Shown: piece by piece, positions 9,238-18,823 of the stretch | Layout: the number at the start of each line of letters is the position of its first letter | How positions within the stretch are numbered: position 1 is the stretch's first letter | NCBI GenBank assembly: GCA_903824675.1 | Contig: CAIJXV010000052.1 | Span: 1 to 53,491, forward strand | Length of the DNA: 53,491 nucleotides | Origin: an uncultured bacterium | Lineage (GTDB): Bacteria > Verrucomicrobiota > Kiritimatiellia > CAIKKV01 > CAIJXV01 | Reading direction: 5' to 3' | The notes under the pieces: model-generated | The model's database searches: none | Seen by the model: only the letters and a program-made list of their open reading frames with translations | Told to the model about the DNA's origin: nothing | Position numbers and translations under genes: made by a program

Positions 9238-10494
9238 ATGACGTCTTCCCGCACTGCTCCCAAAACCGTCGCCATCATCGGCGCCGGCGGACGTGGATTC
9301 GGATTCGGTGAATTGATCCGCCAATACAACCATCTGGGCCAGGTGGTCGCCGTCGCCGAGCCCCGCGACACCTACCGAACCGGCTTCGTGGACCGCCACC
9401 AAATCCCCCCCGAGCGCGTTTTTAAGAGCTGGCAGGAATTCTGTGCCCAACCCCGCCTGTGCGATGCCGTCGTCATCAGCACCATGGATCGCGATCATGT
9501 CGGCCCGGCCATCGCCTGCTTGAAAAAGAAATACGATGTCCTGCTCGAAAAGCCCATGGCCACCTCCCTCGCCGACTGCCAGGCCATCGAAAAAGCCCAA
9601 CGCCAATCCGGGCGGATCATGGGCGTCTGCCATTCGCTCCGTTACAACAAGTGCTTCCGCCGCGTGAAGGAATTGCTCGATGAAGGGGTCATCGGTCGCA
9701 TTCAGACGATCGACCAGTTGGAACAGGTGGCGTTCTGGCATCAGGCCCACAGCTTCGTCCGCGGCAATTGGGGCAACGAAGACCGGTCCACTTTCATGCT
9801 GCTCGCCAAAAGCTGTCACGACATCGATTATATCGCCTACCTGACGGGCGTCCCGTGCCTTCGGGTCAGTTCGTTCGGCCATCTTTCCCACTTCACCCGC
9901 GCCAATGCCCCCAAGGGCAGTACCGCCCGATGCACCGACGGATGCGCCGTCGAAGCCCAATGCCCCTATTCGGCTTTCCGGCAGTATGTCTACACCAATC
10001 GTCAAACCTGGCCGGCGGATGTCGTCAGCTACGATCACAGCATCGACGCCCATCTCGAAGCCATCCGCACCGGCCCTTATGGGCGCTGTGTCTACCGCGT
10101 GGACAACAACGTCGTCGATCACCAGGTCGTGCTCATGGAATTCGCCAATGATATCACCGCCACCTTCACGATGACCGCCTTCACCCAGGGCGGGGGACGC
10201 AAGGTCCGGATCCACGGCGACAAGGGCGAATTGGAAGTCTTTGAACACCAGATCATCATCCGGACGTTCGCCGATTTGAATACCACCACGCTGGACATCG
10301 GCCCGGAAACGGGCGGGCATAACGGGGGAGACAACCGGGTCGTCCGGGAATGGCTGAACGCCCTGCACACGCGAAAAGACTCCGGAATCGTGGCTAACGC
10401 CCAGGAATCATTGCGCAGTCACACCATCGTCTTCGCGGCCGAAAAATCGCGCCGCGAACAACGCATGGTCGAAATCCGGGAACTCTCACGGTAA
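9238..10494 (+). CDS. Gfo/Idh/MocA family oxidoreductase with Cys-rich insertion
   Basis: 418-residue oxidoreductase. Rossmann motif [14 protein letters not shown] at about 11-24 and LEKPMATS at about 102-109. Longer than its neighbours because of an insertion containing RCTDGC-x5-CPYSAFRQY (about residues 223-243), a cysteine cluster found in one Gfo/Idh subfamily that could bind a metal or make disulfides; its role is unknown to me. The ribosome site GAGGAA precedes the ATG. A 189-nt gap with a hairpin separates it from the upstream gene, so it may have its own promoter. Its 3' end overlaps the convergent rpiB-glyA gene by 9 bp. Confidence 0.93.
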   Translation: MTSSRTAPKTVAIIGAGGRGFGFGELIRQYNHLGQVVAVAEPRDTYRTGFVDRHQIPPERVFKSWQEFCAQPRLCDAVVISTMDRDHVGPAIACLKKKYDVLLEKPMATSLADCQAIEKAQRQSGRIMGVCHSLRYNKCFRRVKELLDEGVIGRIQTIDQLEQVAFWHQAHSFVRGNWGNEDRSTFMLLAKSCHDIDYIAYLTGVPCLRVSSFGHLSHFTRANAPKGSTARCTDGCAVEAQCPYSAFRQYVYTNRQTWPADVVSYDHSIDAHLEAIRTGPYGRCVYRVDNNVVDHQVVLMEFANDITATFTMTAFTQGGGRKVRIHGDKGELEVFEHQIIIRTFADLNTTTLDIGPETGGHNGGDNRVVREWLNALHTRKDSGIVANAQESLRSHTIVFAAEKSRREQRMVEIRELSR

Positions 10495-12168
10495 GGAATA
10501 ACGCCCGCAGAACTGAACCGTTTCGGCGCGGATCGCTTCCAGGCGATCCGGCGCCTGGGTCGCCTTCAGCGCCGCCATAATCCAGGCCCCGATCTGGCGC
10601 ATCTCGTCTTCCCGCATACCCCGGCTGGTGACCGACGGCGTCCCGATACGGATTCCCGAAGTGACCAACGGGGGCTTGGTATCGAAGGGAATCGAATTCT
10701 TATTGACGATGATCCCGGCTTTTTCCAAAGCCTCTGAACCCTCCCGGCCGGTGAGTTGAATGGACGTCAGATCCGCCAGGAACAAGTGATTGTCAGTCCC
10801 GCCGGACACGATCCGCACTCCCGCATCGGACAGAATCCCGGCCAGGCATTGGGCGTTTTTCACGGTTTGTGCCTGGTACGCCCGGAAGATCGGTTGCAGG
10901 GCTTCCAGGAAACACACCGCCTTGGCCGCGATGGTGTGCATTAACGGACCGCCCTGCAGCCCCGGGAACACCTGGCGATCGATATCCGCCGCGTATTTTT
11001 CACGGCAGAGAATCATCCCGCTCCGCGGGCCGCGCAACGTCTTATGGGTGGTGGTCGTCACGAAATCACTATACGGCACCGGACTCGGATGAACCCCCCC
11101 CGCTACCAGCCCGGCGATGTGGGCCATGTCCACCATCAACAGCGCCCCGACCGAGTCGGCAATCTGGCGCAACCGGGGAAAATCAAGAACCCGCGGATAG
11201 GCGCTGGCTCCGGCCACGATCAACTTCGGACGGTGACTCTCCGCCAGCCGGGCCACATCGTCATAATCGATCCGTTCGGTCTCGCGGTTAACCCCGTAGG
11301 GCACCACATTGAATAGCCGCCCGGAAAAATTCACCTTGCTCCCGTGCGTCAGATGGCCGCCATGGGCCAGGCTCATCGCCAAAATGGTGTCGCCCGGCTG
11401 AAGCATCGCGAAATACACCGCCATATTCGCGGCACTGCCGCAATGGGGTTGGACGTTGGCATGTTCAGCACCGAACAACTTGCACGCCCGCTGGATGGCC
11501 AGGCGTTCGGCCACATCCACGAATTCACATCCGTTATACCACCGCTTGCCGGGATATCCCTCGGCATACTTGTTGGTCATCAACGACCCCTGCGCCACCC
11601 GAACCGCCCGGCTGGCGTAATTTTCGGAGGCGATCAGATTGATCGTCATCCGCTCCCGGGCCTCTTCATGACCCAACGCTTCGGCCAGTTCCGGATCCAC
11701 CGCACCGATCGCGGTTTCATCCAACGCCTCGTCGCTCATCTGGCGGATCTTGGCAACCCGCCGGGCATGCCGCTCGGTCCCTTCAAAGGCAGCGTCAAAC
11801 CAGGCGTCCAGGATCTCCCGCACCGTGTCCTGATCGGTTTCTGCCGTGCCCAGCACGAGGACATTGGCGTTGTTATGTAACCGCGCCATCCGCGCCATTT
11901 GCGGCGTCATGCACAAGGCCGCGCGAACTTGGGGAAATTTATTGGCTGCGATGCTCATCCCAATCCCCGTGGTGCAAACCAGGAGACCTTGATCCACCGT
12001 CCCGCTCGCCACTTGCTGCGCCACCAGGTGGGCATAATCGGGATAATCGACCGACTGTTTATCAAAACAGCCCACATCCGTAACCTCCATCCCACGCTGG
12101 ATCAGAATCTGAATGATTCCGGTTTTGGAATCGAATCCGCCGTGGTCGGCACCAATTGCAATTTTCAT
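10486..12168 (-). CDS. glyA: fused ribose-5-phosphate isomerase B / serine hydroxymethyltransferase
   Basis: 560-residue two-domain enzyme. Residues 1-145 are Rpi[10 protein letters not shown] start and the active-site loop [16 protein letters not shown] with Cys65, interconverting ribulose-5-P and ribose-5-P. Residues about 150-560 are a full-length Gly[37 protein letters not shown], and the PLP lysine K376 in [14 protein letters not shown], making glycine and methylene-THF from serine. No stop or start lies between the domains. ATG at 12168 overlaps the phosphatase TGA (ATGA). In Bacillus subtilis separate ywlF (rpiB) and glyA lie in the same order after ywlC and ywlE, so the fusion fits ancestral synteny. 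Both products supply the purine pathway encoded upstream. Confidence 0.95.
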   Translation of the reverse strand: MKIAIGADHGGFDSKTGIIQILIQRGMEVTDVGCFDKQSVDYPDYAHLVAQQVASGTVDQGLLVCTTGIGMSIAANKFPQVRAALCMTPQMARMARLHNNANVLVLGTAETDQDTVREILDAWFDAAFEGTERHARRVAKIRQMSDEALDETAIGAVDPELAEALGHEEARERMTINLIASENYASRAVRVAQGSLMTNKYAEGYPGKRWYNGCEFVDVAERLAIQRACKLFGAEHANVQPHCGSAANMAVYFAMLQPGDTILAMSLAHGGHLTHGSKVNFSGRLFNVVPYGVNRETERIDYDDVARLAESHRPKLIVAGASAYPRVLDFPRLRQIADSVGALLMVDMAHIAGLVAGGVHPSPVPYSDFVTTTTHKTLRGPRSGMILCREKYAADIDRQVFPGLQGGPLMHTIAAKAVCFLEALQPIFRAYQAQTVKNAQCLAGILSDAGVRIVSGGTDNHLFLADLTSIQLTGREGSEALEKAGIIVNKNSIPFDTKPPLVTSGIRIGTPSVTSRGMREDEMRQIGAWIMAALKATQAPDRLEAIRAETVQFCGRYSLP

Positions 12169-12662
12169 GATTTTCCTCGTTTTTCCCGCCGCGCAGCGCC
12201 GAACTGCTGGTGAAGATAAAGCACCAAATCCGGCAACAGGGCGTCGATCTCATCGTAAGTGCGCTGATAGGCGCTCAATGATCCCCCCATCGGATCCTCG
12301 ATATCGCGAAGACCTCCGGAGCGCGGACCAAAAGCCGTCAGAACCTGCACCTGTTTCAAAGCCCCCGGAAACCGTTGGCCGATGACGTCCCGGTGCATTT
12401 CGGTCATTACCACAATCAGCCGGGCGCGGTCAATCTCTTCGCTCGTCAAACACCGGCTTCGGTGTCCGCTCAGATCGATCCCGTGCCGGGCCAACAACTC
12501 GATCGCCAACGAACTGGCGGGCATGCCCGGGTGGGCGGCAATCCCCGCCGAAGCAACCTCCCAACCGCTGTCCTCGCCCAGCCATTGACGGCAAAGATAT
12601 TCGGCCATCGGGCTCCGACACGTATTCCCGGTACAGACAAACAACAGGGTGTTCGGGATCAC
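12165..12662 (-). CDS. low-molecular-weight phosphatase, YwlE (protein-arginine phosphatase)-like
   Basis: 165-residue LMW phosphatase. The P-loop near residue 10 reads [14 protein letters not shown], and the general-acid Asp lies in [20 protein letters not shown]. The P-loop has Thr where classical LMW tyrosine phosphatases have Ile (CxGNICRS); in B. subtilis YwlE this Thr marks arginine-phosphatase specificity. GTG at 12662 is the start: it gives the LLFVCTGN N-terminus directly and overlaps the upstream TGA as GTGA. The longer open frame upstream is a shadow of sua5. Both ends overlap neighbours by 4 nt, so expression is coupled to sua5 and rpiB-glyA. No McsB-type arginine kinase is visible in this window. 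Confidence 0.9.
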   Translation of the reverse strand: MIPNTLLFVCTGNTCRSPMAEYLCRQWLGEDSGWEVASAGIAAHPGMPASSLAIELLARHGIDLSGHRSRCLTSEEIDRARLIVVMTEMHRDVIGQRFPGALKQVQVLTAFGPRSGGLRDIEDPMGGSLSAYQRTYDEIDALLPDLVLYLHQQFGAARREKRGKS

Positions 12663-13264
12663 TGGATGGCTTCGATGTCCGCCCACGGCACCACTCCTTC
12701 TCGTAGAAGAATCCATCGGTCCTCTGCCGCCTTCACCACCGTACTGGCCTGATTCCAACGGCAAGCACCCGCATCGAGAATTAAATCGACCCGGCCCCCC
12801 AAGGCTACTTCGGCCTGGGCCGCGGTCACCGCCGGCGGAGCGCCACTGAGATTCGCGCTGGTCACCCGCAGAACACCCCCGGCCGCCGCCGCCACCGCCC
12901 GGGCCACCGCATGATCGGGAACCCGGAATCCCTCCCACCGGTCACCCACCGGCAATACCAGGGTCAAGGCACCAGGCCAGTAAAGCTCCGCCACGCGCCG
13001 GGCCCGGGGCGTGAACCGCGCGCCAAACCGCACCACGGCGTCGATATCGGCGGCCAGCAGGGGAATCGGCTTGCGGGGATCCCGCCCCTTGGCCGTGTAA
13101 ATGGCCTCCTCCGCATCGGGCCGGTCAGCCGAGGCGGCCAACCCATAGACCGTTTCCGTCGGCACAATGATCAACCCGCCCGTCCCCAGCACCCGGGCGG
13201 CCTCACGGATCGAGCCTGGATCGGGATGGTCGGCATCAATTATGATTCGCGCCGATGGTTGCAT
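12659..13264 (-). CDS. L-threonylcarbamoyladenylate synthase (Sua5/YciO/YrdC/YwlC family)
   Basis: 201-residue single YrdC domain that makes threonylcarbamoyl-AMP from threonine, bicarbonate and ATP for the t6A37 modification of ANN-decoding tRNAs. Diagnostic segments are IIVPTETVYGLAASA (about 32-46), YTAKGRDPRKPIPLL (about 56-70), YWPGALTLVLP and LRVTSANLSG. It lacks the extra C-terminal Sua5 domain. The ATG at 13264 lies inside the end of the upstream S41-like gene (29-bp overlap), and the stop overlaps the phosphatase start. Gene order sua5, phosphatase, rpiB, glyA matches Firmicutes. Confidence 0.94.
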   Translation of the reverse strand: MQPSARIIIDADHPDPGSIREAARVLGTGGLIIVPTETVYGLAASADRPDAEEAIYTAKGRDPRKPIPLLAADIDAVVRFGARFTPRARRVAELYWPGALTLVLPVGDRWEGFRVPDHAVARAVAAAAGGVLRVTSANLSGAPPAVTAAQAEVALGGRVDLILDAGACRWNQASTVVKAAEDRWILLREGVVPWADIEAIQ

Positions 13265-14242
13265 GGTCCCCCGTTTCCAATGCCTTCAGCCCCAGTAATA
13301 GATCGATGGCCCGCCGCAGAATGAGATCATTCCCTATTCGCGCATCCAGACGATCATCGGCCGCCGTTTCAACCGAACCCGCACGCCCGCGGGCATCTTG
13401 TTCCAGGGCGACCTCCGGCTTCGGCCGTTCACCCCCCAACCGCGCGAAGGCGACATCGATATCCGGCGTCACACCGCGCCCATGATAATCCGGACCGGCC
13501 AAAGGCATCAGCCGATACCGGGCGAAATCCAGAACGTGTCCGTCGGGCAAGGGCATCAAGTCGCGCAAATAGGCCTCGCCGCCGGTCGGCACCCCAATGA
13601 GCATCACCCGGGATTGACCCCGGCATAACGCCGCCAATAACTCGGCCGCTTCACGGGTCTGCCCATCGGTTAAAATCATCAGCGGATGCCGGAAGGACGA
13701 ATGCACGGCATTGGTCAGCCGGTGAATTTCCTGGCCGGCGCGGTTTTGAACCGCCGCCAATTCATTGGAAGTGGAAAACCAGCCCGCCACCGCCGCCACC
13801 GATTCCAGACCCCCCCCCCGGCGCCCCGTAAATCCAGGATCACTCCATAAACCGCCGCGGTATTCAATCCCGTTAATACCGCCCCGAAGGCCGACGCAGA
13901 ACCGGGATAAAACGAATCCACTTTCAGGTAGGCGACTTCACGGGGCCAATATTCAACCGGTCGAAACGCCGGCAGGTGCAAAAGGTCTTCCCCGGATTCA
14001 ACCGGATGGGTGGACAACGAGGACGGGGCACTGGCCACCCCCTGCCGTTGTCGGTCAATCCCCCCGGCCTCCGCGGCCGTGAGAACCCGACTCTGGCGGT
14101 CGACCGCCCGAAACAACGCCTCGGCAACGGATTCCTGAAGGACGGGCTCGGCGAAATCAACCCCTTCCCGCCGCAACAGGTCCAGCGCGTCTTCAGGCGG
14201 GAAGGCCGCAGCCATCAAGGGTAAAAGCAACAACCACGCCAT
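13236..14242 (-). pseudogene. S41 (C-terminal-processing protease)-fold protein, frameshifted at a 10-G tract
   Basis: Signal peptide MAWLLLLPLMAAAFP from ATG 14242, then an S41-like region. The frame from 14242 reads to DLRGAGGG and is lost; the second frame continues from ESVAAVAGWFSTSNELAAVQ to 13236. The switch is at a run of ten G on the coding strand (13810-13819). Eight or eleven G would restore one frame of 334 or 335 residues, with the family motif DLRGAGGGLES. The catalytic block aligns without gaps to S41 (DGQTREAAELLAALCRGQSR then VMLIGVPTGGEA), but the usual Ser and Lys positions are both Glu. It therefore looks like a non-peptidase homologue. It overlaps sua5 by 29 bp and follows purE by 26 nt. 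The break may be a sequencing artefact or slippage. Confidence 0.8.
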
Positions 14243-14268
14243 GACGGGGAATCGCAAACCGGGCCTCG

Positions 14269-14799
14269 TTACTTGTAAAGTTTCGCTAATTCGGTCTGAA
14301 CCCGTTCGTTCCCCTTCGCCACCTTGTCGCACAACTCTTGTTTATGAGCGGCAAGTCGATCCGCCAGGGCCGCATCATTCAAGGCCAGGATCTGTACCGC
14401 CAGAAGCGCGGCATTCACCGCGCCCGAACGGCCCAAGGCCACGGTCGCCACCGGGATTCCGGCCGGCATCTGCACGGTTGACAGCAGGGCGTCCAACCCA
14501 TCCAATGCGCCCCCCTTAACCGGAATGCCGATCACCGGCAAGAGGGTATGGGCGGCGATCACGCCCGCCAAATGCGCCGCACCCCCGGCGGCCGCAATCA
14601 AAACCTTCAAGCCTCTATCCCGCGCCGACAGGGCATACTCCGCCGCCCGTTCCGGAGTCCGATGGGCGGACAGAACGCGAACTTCGAAGTGAATGCCAAA
14701 TTCCTTGAGCGTCTTGGCCGTATCCTCCATCAGCGGCCAATCCGAATCGCTTCCCATGACGACACCCACGGTCACTTTATGATTTAGTTGCTTGGCCAT
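14269..14799 (-). CDS. purE: N5-carboxyaminoimidazole ribonucleotide mutase, class I PurE
   Basis: 176-residue cytoplasmic enzyme converting N5-CAIR to CAIR in purine synthesis. Diagnostic motifs are [21 protein letters not shown] at the start, [11 protein letters not shown] (catalytic His), [17 protein letters not shown], and GIPVKGG with [17 protein letters not shown]. Ribosome site AAGGAA is spaced 7 nt from the ATG. It lies 70 nt downstream of purD. No purK is seen in the window. Confidence 0.97.
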   Translation of the reverse strand: MAKQLNHKVTVGVVMGSDSDWPLMEDTAKTLKEFGIHFEVRVLSAHRTPERAAEYALSARDRGLKVLIAAAGGAAHLAGVIAAHTLLPVIGIPVKGGALDGLDALLSTVQMPAGIPVATVALGRSGAVNAALLAVQILALNDAALADRLAAHKQELCDKVAKGNERVQTELAKLYK

Positions 14800-14869
14800 C
14801 GTGTTTCCTTACAGGATTATTCCCCAATCTCAAGTTTTCAGTTTCGTCGGCCACCCAGTTCGTGGCTCT

Positions 14870-16153
14870 CTATTTCCCATTCATCCGTTTCAACGCCCTC
14901 GCCGCAATATCGTGCCGACATTGCATCCCCTCAAACTGAATCAGCCCCACCGCCTCATAAACCCGCTGTACGGTCTGGGGCAGACCCGCCACCCGGGCGG
15001 TCACTCCCAAAACCCGGCCGCCCGCGGTGACCACTTGGTCCCCCTCCTTCCGGGTCCCGGCATGAAAGGCCACCACGCCGGGCAGGGCGTTCGCCGCCGC
15101 CAACCCGCGAATGGCATCGCCTTTCCGAATCGTTCCCGGATATCCCGCCGCCGCCAATACCACGCAAACACACGGGTCGGTACTCCATCGCACCATCTCC
15201 GGCCGCAAGGTACCGTCGATACAGGCATTCAAGATGGGAATCAAATCCCCTTCCAACCGGGGCAAAATCACCTGGGTTTCCGGATCGCCGAACCGACAGT
15301 TGAATTCCAGTACCTGGGGACCGTTTGCGGTCATCATGATCCCCGCATACAGGACGCCGTGATACTCGATCTTCCGCCGGCGTAATTCGGCCAGGGTTCG
15401 ATCAAACACCTCCCGCTGGATCAGTTCCAAACGAGCGGAAGTCATCACCGGAGCCGGTGAATAGGCGCCCATTCCACCGGTATTGGGTCCCTGGTCACAG
15501 TCGAAAATTCGTTTATGATCCTGGGCCGAGGCCATCAGCACGGCCTGTTTCCCATCGACAAAAGCCAGGACCGAGGCCTCCTCGCCTTCCAAATATTCCT
15601 CCACCAGCACGCGCTTCCCGGCCGCCCCGAAAACACCCTCGACCAGACATTCCCGGACCGCCTGCTCGGCCTCGCCCAGACTCATACAAACCGCCACGCC
15701 TTTGCCGGACGCCAACCCTTCGGCCTTGATGACCAACGGCGCGCCCATGGACTGAATCCCTTTCAGCGCCGCTTCAGCCGTCGTGTAAACCGCCGAACGG
15801 GCGGTCGGCACTCCTGCGGCCTGCATGATCTCCTTGGAAAAAACCTTGCTCCCCTCCAGTTCAGCCGCCGCCTGACAAGGCCCAAACACCCGCAGCCCAT
15901 TCTCCATCAGACGGTCGACCAATCCCGCGCAAAGAGGTACTTCGGGGCCGACCACGGTGAGATCCGGACGCTCGCGCTGAGCCCACGTCAGGAGCCCATC
16001 CAAATCCTCTGCCGCAATCGGCAGGTTGACCGCCAGAGAAGCCGTCCCGGCATTGCCAGGCGCACAATAAATCGTAGGCCGGACAGAGTCCTGCGCCAGT
16101 TTCCAAACCAATGCGTGTTCGCGTCCGCCGCCGCCAATAACCAGAACTTTCAT
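14870..16153 (-). CDS. purD: phosphoribosylamine-glycine ligase (GARS)
   Basis: 427-residue ATP-grasp enzyme joining glycine to phosphoribosylamine. MKVLVIGGGGREHALVWKL opens the N domain; ATP-grasp features are APLVIKAEGLASGKGV, VLVEEYLEGEEASVLAF and VLEFNCRFGDPETQ. Length matches the family. The frame continues to 16198, but the ATG at 16153 directly starts the canonical N-terminus and has AGAGG upstream. It ends with TAG at the expected C-terminus, showing that TAG is an ordinary stop here. It heads the purine/one-carbon operon running to 10486. Confidence 0.97.
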   Translation of the reverse strand: MKVLVIGGGGREHALVWKLAQDSVRPTIYCAPGNAGTASLAVNLPIAAEDLDGLLTWAQRERPDLTVVGPEVPLCAGLVDRLMENGLRVFGPCQAAAELEGSKVFSKEIMQAAGVPTARSAVYTTAEAALKGIQSMGAPLVIKAEGLASGKGVAVCMSLGEAEQAVRECLVEGVFGAAGKRVLVEEYLEGEEASVLAFVDGKQAVLMASAQDHKRIFDCDQGPNTGGMGAYSPAPVMTSARLELIQREVFDRTLAELRRRKIEYHGVLYAGIMMTANGPQVLEFNCRFGDPETQVILPRLEGDLIPILNACIDGTLRPEMVRWSTDPCVCVVLAAAGYPGTIRKGDAIRGLAAANALPGVVAFHAGTRKEGDQVVTAGGRVLGVTARVAGLPQTVQRVYEAVGLIQFEGMQCRHDIAARALKRMNGK

Positions 16154-16265
16154 GCCCTCTAGGATACCCAAATCCCCTGCGGAGTCAAAATTTTTCAAAA
16201 GACGCCATCGGGGGTTCCTGCCATATCTGACTTGTTTTCAGGGCTATTTTCGGTCATTCTATCGC

Positions 16266-16277
16266 TCATTCGAATGA
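16266..16277. promoter_or_regulatory. 12-bp perfect palindrome, possible operator
   Basis: TCATTCGAATGA lies in the divergent gap between purD and the beta-helix gene, 27 nt upstream of the TTG start at 16305. Short palindromes occur by chance, so this is only a candidate. Confidence 0.2.
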
Positions 16278-16304
16278 ATTTTTCACCGTCCGGAGGAAAC
16301 CGCG

Positions 16305-18730
16305 TTGATCCATCTTGGGCGTTTGATATCTGGTCTACTGAGTCTAATGGTGATCGCGGCAACTTACCTACCGGCGCTATCGGCCCAGGCACAAGTTATC
16401 CCCGCCAGCCGGGACTTTTCCAGCGGCTGGCGACACGCCGGCATCGAAGGCGATATCCCCACACCCAACCGCATCATCAGTGTCCGCAACTATGGTGTCT
16501 TGGGGCTGGGCCTGACCAACGAACAAACGGGGATCCAGAATGCCATCAATGCCCTTGGGGGCACGGGTGGCGTGGTTTATTTTCCCGCCGGCTCCTATAT
16601 CATCAACAGCTCGCTCACCATCAAATCCAATGTCGTACTCCGGGGCGAACGCAGTTTTAATACCCAAATCGTCATCACGAATGTGCCCGCAGGGGAAGTG
16701 CATGGCATCAATATTATCCAGAACTCCCAGACTGGAAAGTGGATCGATATGGCATCAATATTATCCAGAACTCCCAGACTGGAAAGTGGATCGATATCGA
16801 ATCCGGCTACGACCTTCATTCGTCAATTCTCACACTCACCAATGTCTCCTCCTTCGCCGCCGGTTGCTGGGTTGAGATCCACGAAGGCACCAACTCGGCC
16901 TGGAAAATGTCCAGTTGGCCAGACATGATCGGCCAGATCGTCCAAGTGACGGAAGTAACCTCCACCACGCCCCCCGCCGGCACGGTGCGCCTGGCATCGC
17001 CGCTCCGCATTCAATGTGAACCCAGCCTTCCGCTGTACGGAGTGCTCATTCCGCCACAGATCCGCCGAATCGTCCCGATCGAGAATGCCGGTTTAGAAAA
17101 TCTCCACATCACGCGCACGGTCGCCGGCACAGCAGATACCCGGGACAATACTTACTCGGTCGGGTTCCGATTTGCGGTTCATTGCTGGGTCCGCGGCTGC
17201 GAGTTCAGCAATTCCTTCGGCGCAGCCCTCGGCCTCGATTATAGCGCCAACTGCGAATTCACCGGCAATTACATTCACGACGCTTATGAATTCGACGGCG
17301 GAGGTTCGGGCTATGGTGTCTGTTTTACCTACCGGACCAGTGAAATCCTGACCGAGAACAACATCTTTAAACGGCTTCGTCACTCCATGTTGGTGCAAGG
17401 GGGGTCCAACGGAAACGTGTTGGGCTATAACTATTCGCGGGAGCAGTATAAGTATGAATACTATATAGGCTCGACACTGGTTGCCGACATGGTCTGTCAC
17501 GGAAATTATACCTATGCCAATTTATTCGAGGGCAACTGCGCCGCTTATGCCGATGTCGACACATCGCATGGAATGAACGGACCGTATAACACCTTTTTCC
17601 GTAACCGCGCACGAGGAGCATCAACACAGGCAATGGTTGTTAATGACACACTTTGCAGCAACCAGACTTTCGTGGGGAATGAATGTGTCGGGGCCTACAG
17701 CCTCGGCAGTAAAGGCCCCTTCGCCCATGGGAATAACGACGACGGCACAATCAAACCCACCGGCACCACCAACCTCCCGGACTATTCCTATTACCTGGGC
17801 ACCAACGTCACCTCCATGCCGCCCAAACCCAGTTGGTGGAACATTCCGGGCTTTATTCCCACCTACGGACCCACCAGCAACGGAACCGTTCCGCCTATCG
17901 GGACGGAGCGCGACATTCCCGCACGAGTGCGTTGGAATGCCGGCGCCCCTTATACCTACGGTCCGCCCAGTATCGCCGCTCAACCGACCAATTGCGGAGT
18001 CAATGCCGGTCAAGCCGCAGCCTTTACGGTGACGGCCACCGGCACTCCGCGAGCCATCTTCCAATGGTACAAGGACGGCCTGGCGATTCCGAGCGGCACA
18101 AATGCGGTGCTGTCTTTGGCGCCAGCCGCCATGAGCGATGCCGGGACCTACCGTGCACTGGTAACGGATTCGAACGGTTTGATGTGGAGCGCCAATGCCA
18201 CACTGATCGTGAATCAGGTCTTCGTCCAACTCATCACGTCCGGCTCGCCTCAACCCCGGGGAACCCCCCTGCCCTACGGTTATGGCACCCAGAACGTGTC
18301 CGCCGCGACCTGGGTCACCAACACCATCGATCCCGAAATCTATGCGGGAACCGAAACGCGTCATGTCTGCACGGGCTGGGTCGGATCGGGCAGCATTCCG
18401 GTCGCGGGAAATTCAAATACGGTGACGGCACAGATCGTCAGCGCCTCATCGCTGACCTGGCGCTGGATGACACAATTCCATCTGGTGACAGAGGTGGAGG
18501 GGCACGGCACGGTTTCAGATGGCGGGTGGGTTGGATCCGGCTCCCGGGTGACGATCACCGCCCTTCCGCAAGCGCCGCGGATATTCGTGGAATGGTCCGG
18601 CGATGTGCCGGAGCAGGACCGGCATCGGAATCCCCTGGAACTACTCATGGACCAACCTCGCGCCATCCGGGCGCATTTCGCACCGGCGCACGAGACCGGG
18701 GCCCTGATGCTGTGGTATGGGGGGGAATAA
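16305..18730 (+). pseudogene. secreted right-handed beta-helix (pectate-lyase-like) protein, frameshifted by a 47-bp duplication
   Basis: TTG start at 16305 with an excellent ribosome site GGAGGAAA and a signal peptide (LISGLLSLMVIAATYLPALSAQAQ). A pectate-lyase-3 type beta-helix begins ISVRNYGVLGLGLTNEQTGI and NALGGTGGVVYFPAGSYI, with repeats such as NSFGAALGLDYSANCEFTGN and NNIFKRLRHSMLVQGG. An Ig-like domain follows (FQWYKDGLAIPSGTNAVLSL), then an InlB-type bacterial repeat (GGWVGSGSRVTITALPQAP). A perfect 47-bp direct duplication at 16702-16795 shifts the frame. Removing one copy gives HGINIIQNSQTGKWIDIESGYD and one 792-residue protein. As read, translation from 16305 ends at 16928; the rest is open from 16739. 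Extracellular polysaccharide role inferred. Confidence 0.85.
16702..16795 (+). repeat. perfect 47-bp tandem duplication inside the beta-helix gene
   Basis: Copy 1 is 16702-16748 and copy 2 is 16749-16795; both begin ATGGCATCAATATTATCC and end AAGTGGATCGAT. 47 is not a multiple of three, so it breaks the reading frame. Either a recent slip duplication or an assembly artefact. Confidence 0.98.
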
Positions 18731-18823
18731 TTTTCATTTCCAGGGGCACCCCCGCGGGTCAGGCACCCGGCGAGCGGCGGAGAGTCCGACGTCCTGGACC
18801 CTCGCGGGTCCCACCGGGCGCTG

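Noticed and set aside
12662-12938. Longer phosphatase starting at 12938
   Set aside because: The extra 92 residues are Gly/Arg low complexity opposite sua5 codons; the GTG at 12662 gives the family N-terminus and a GTGA overlap.
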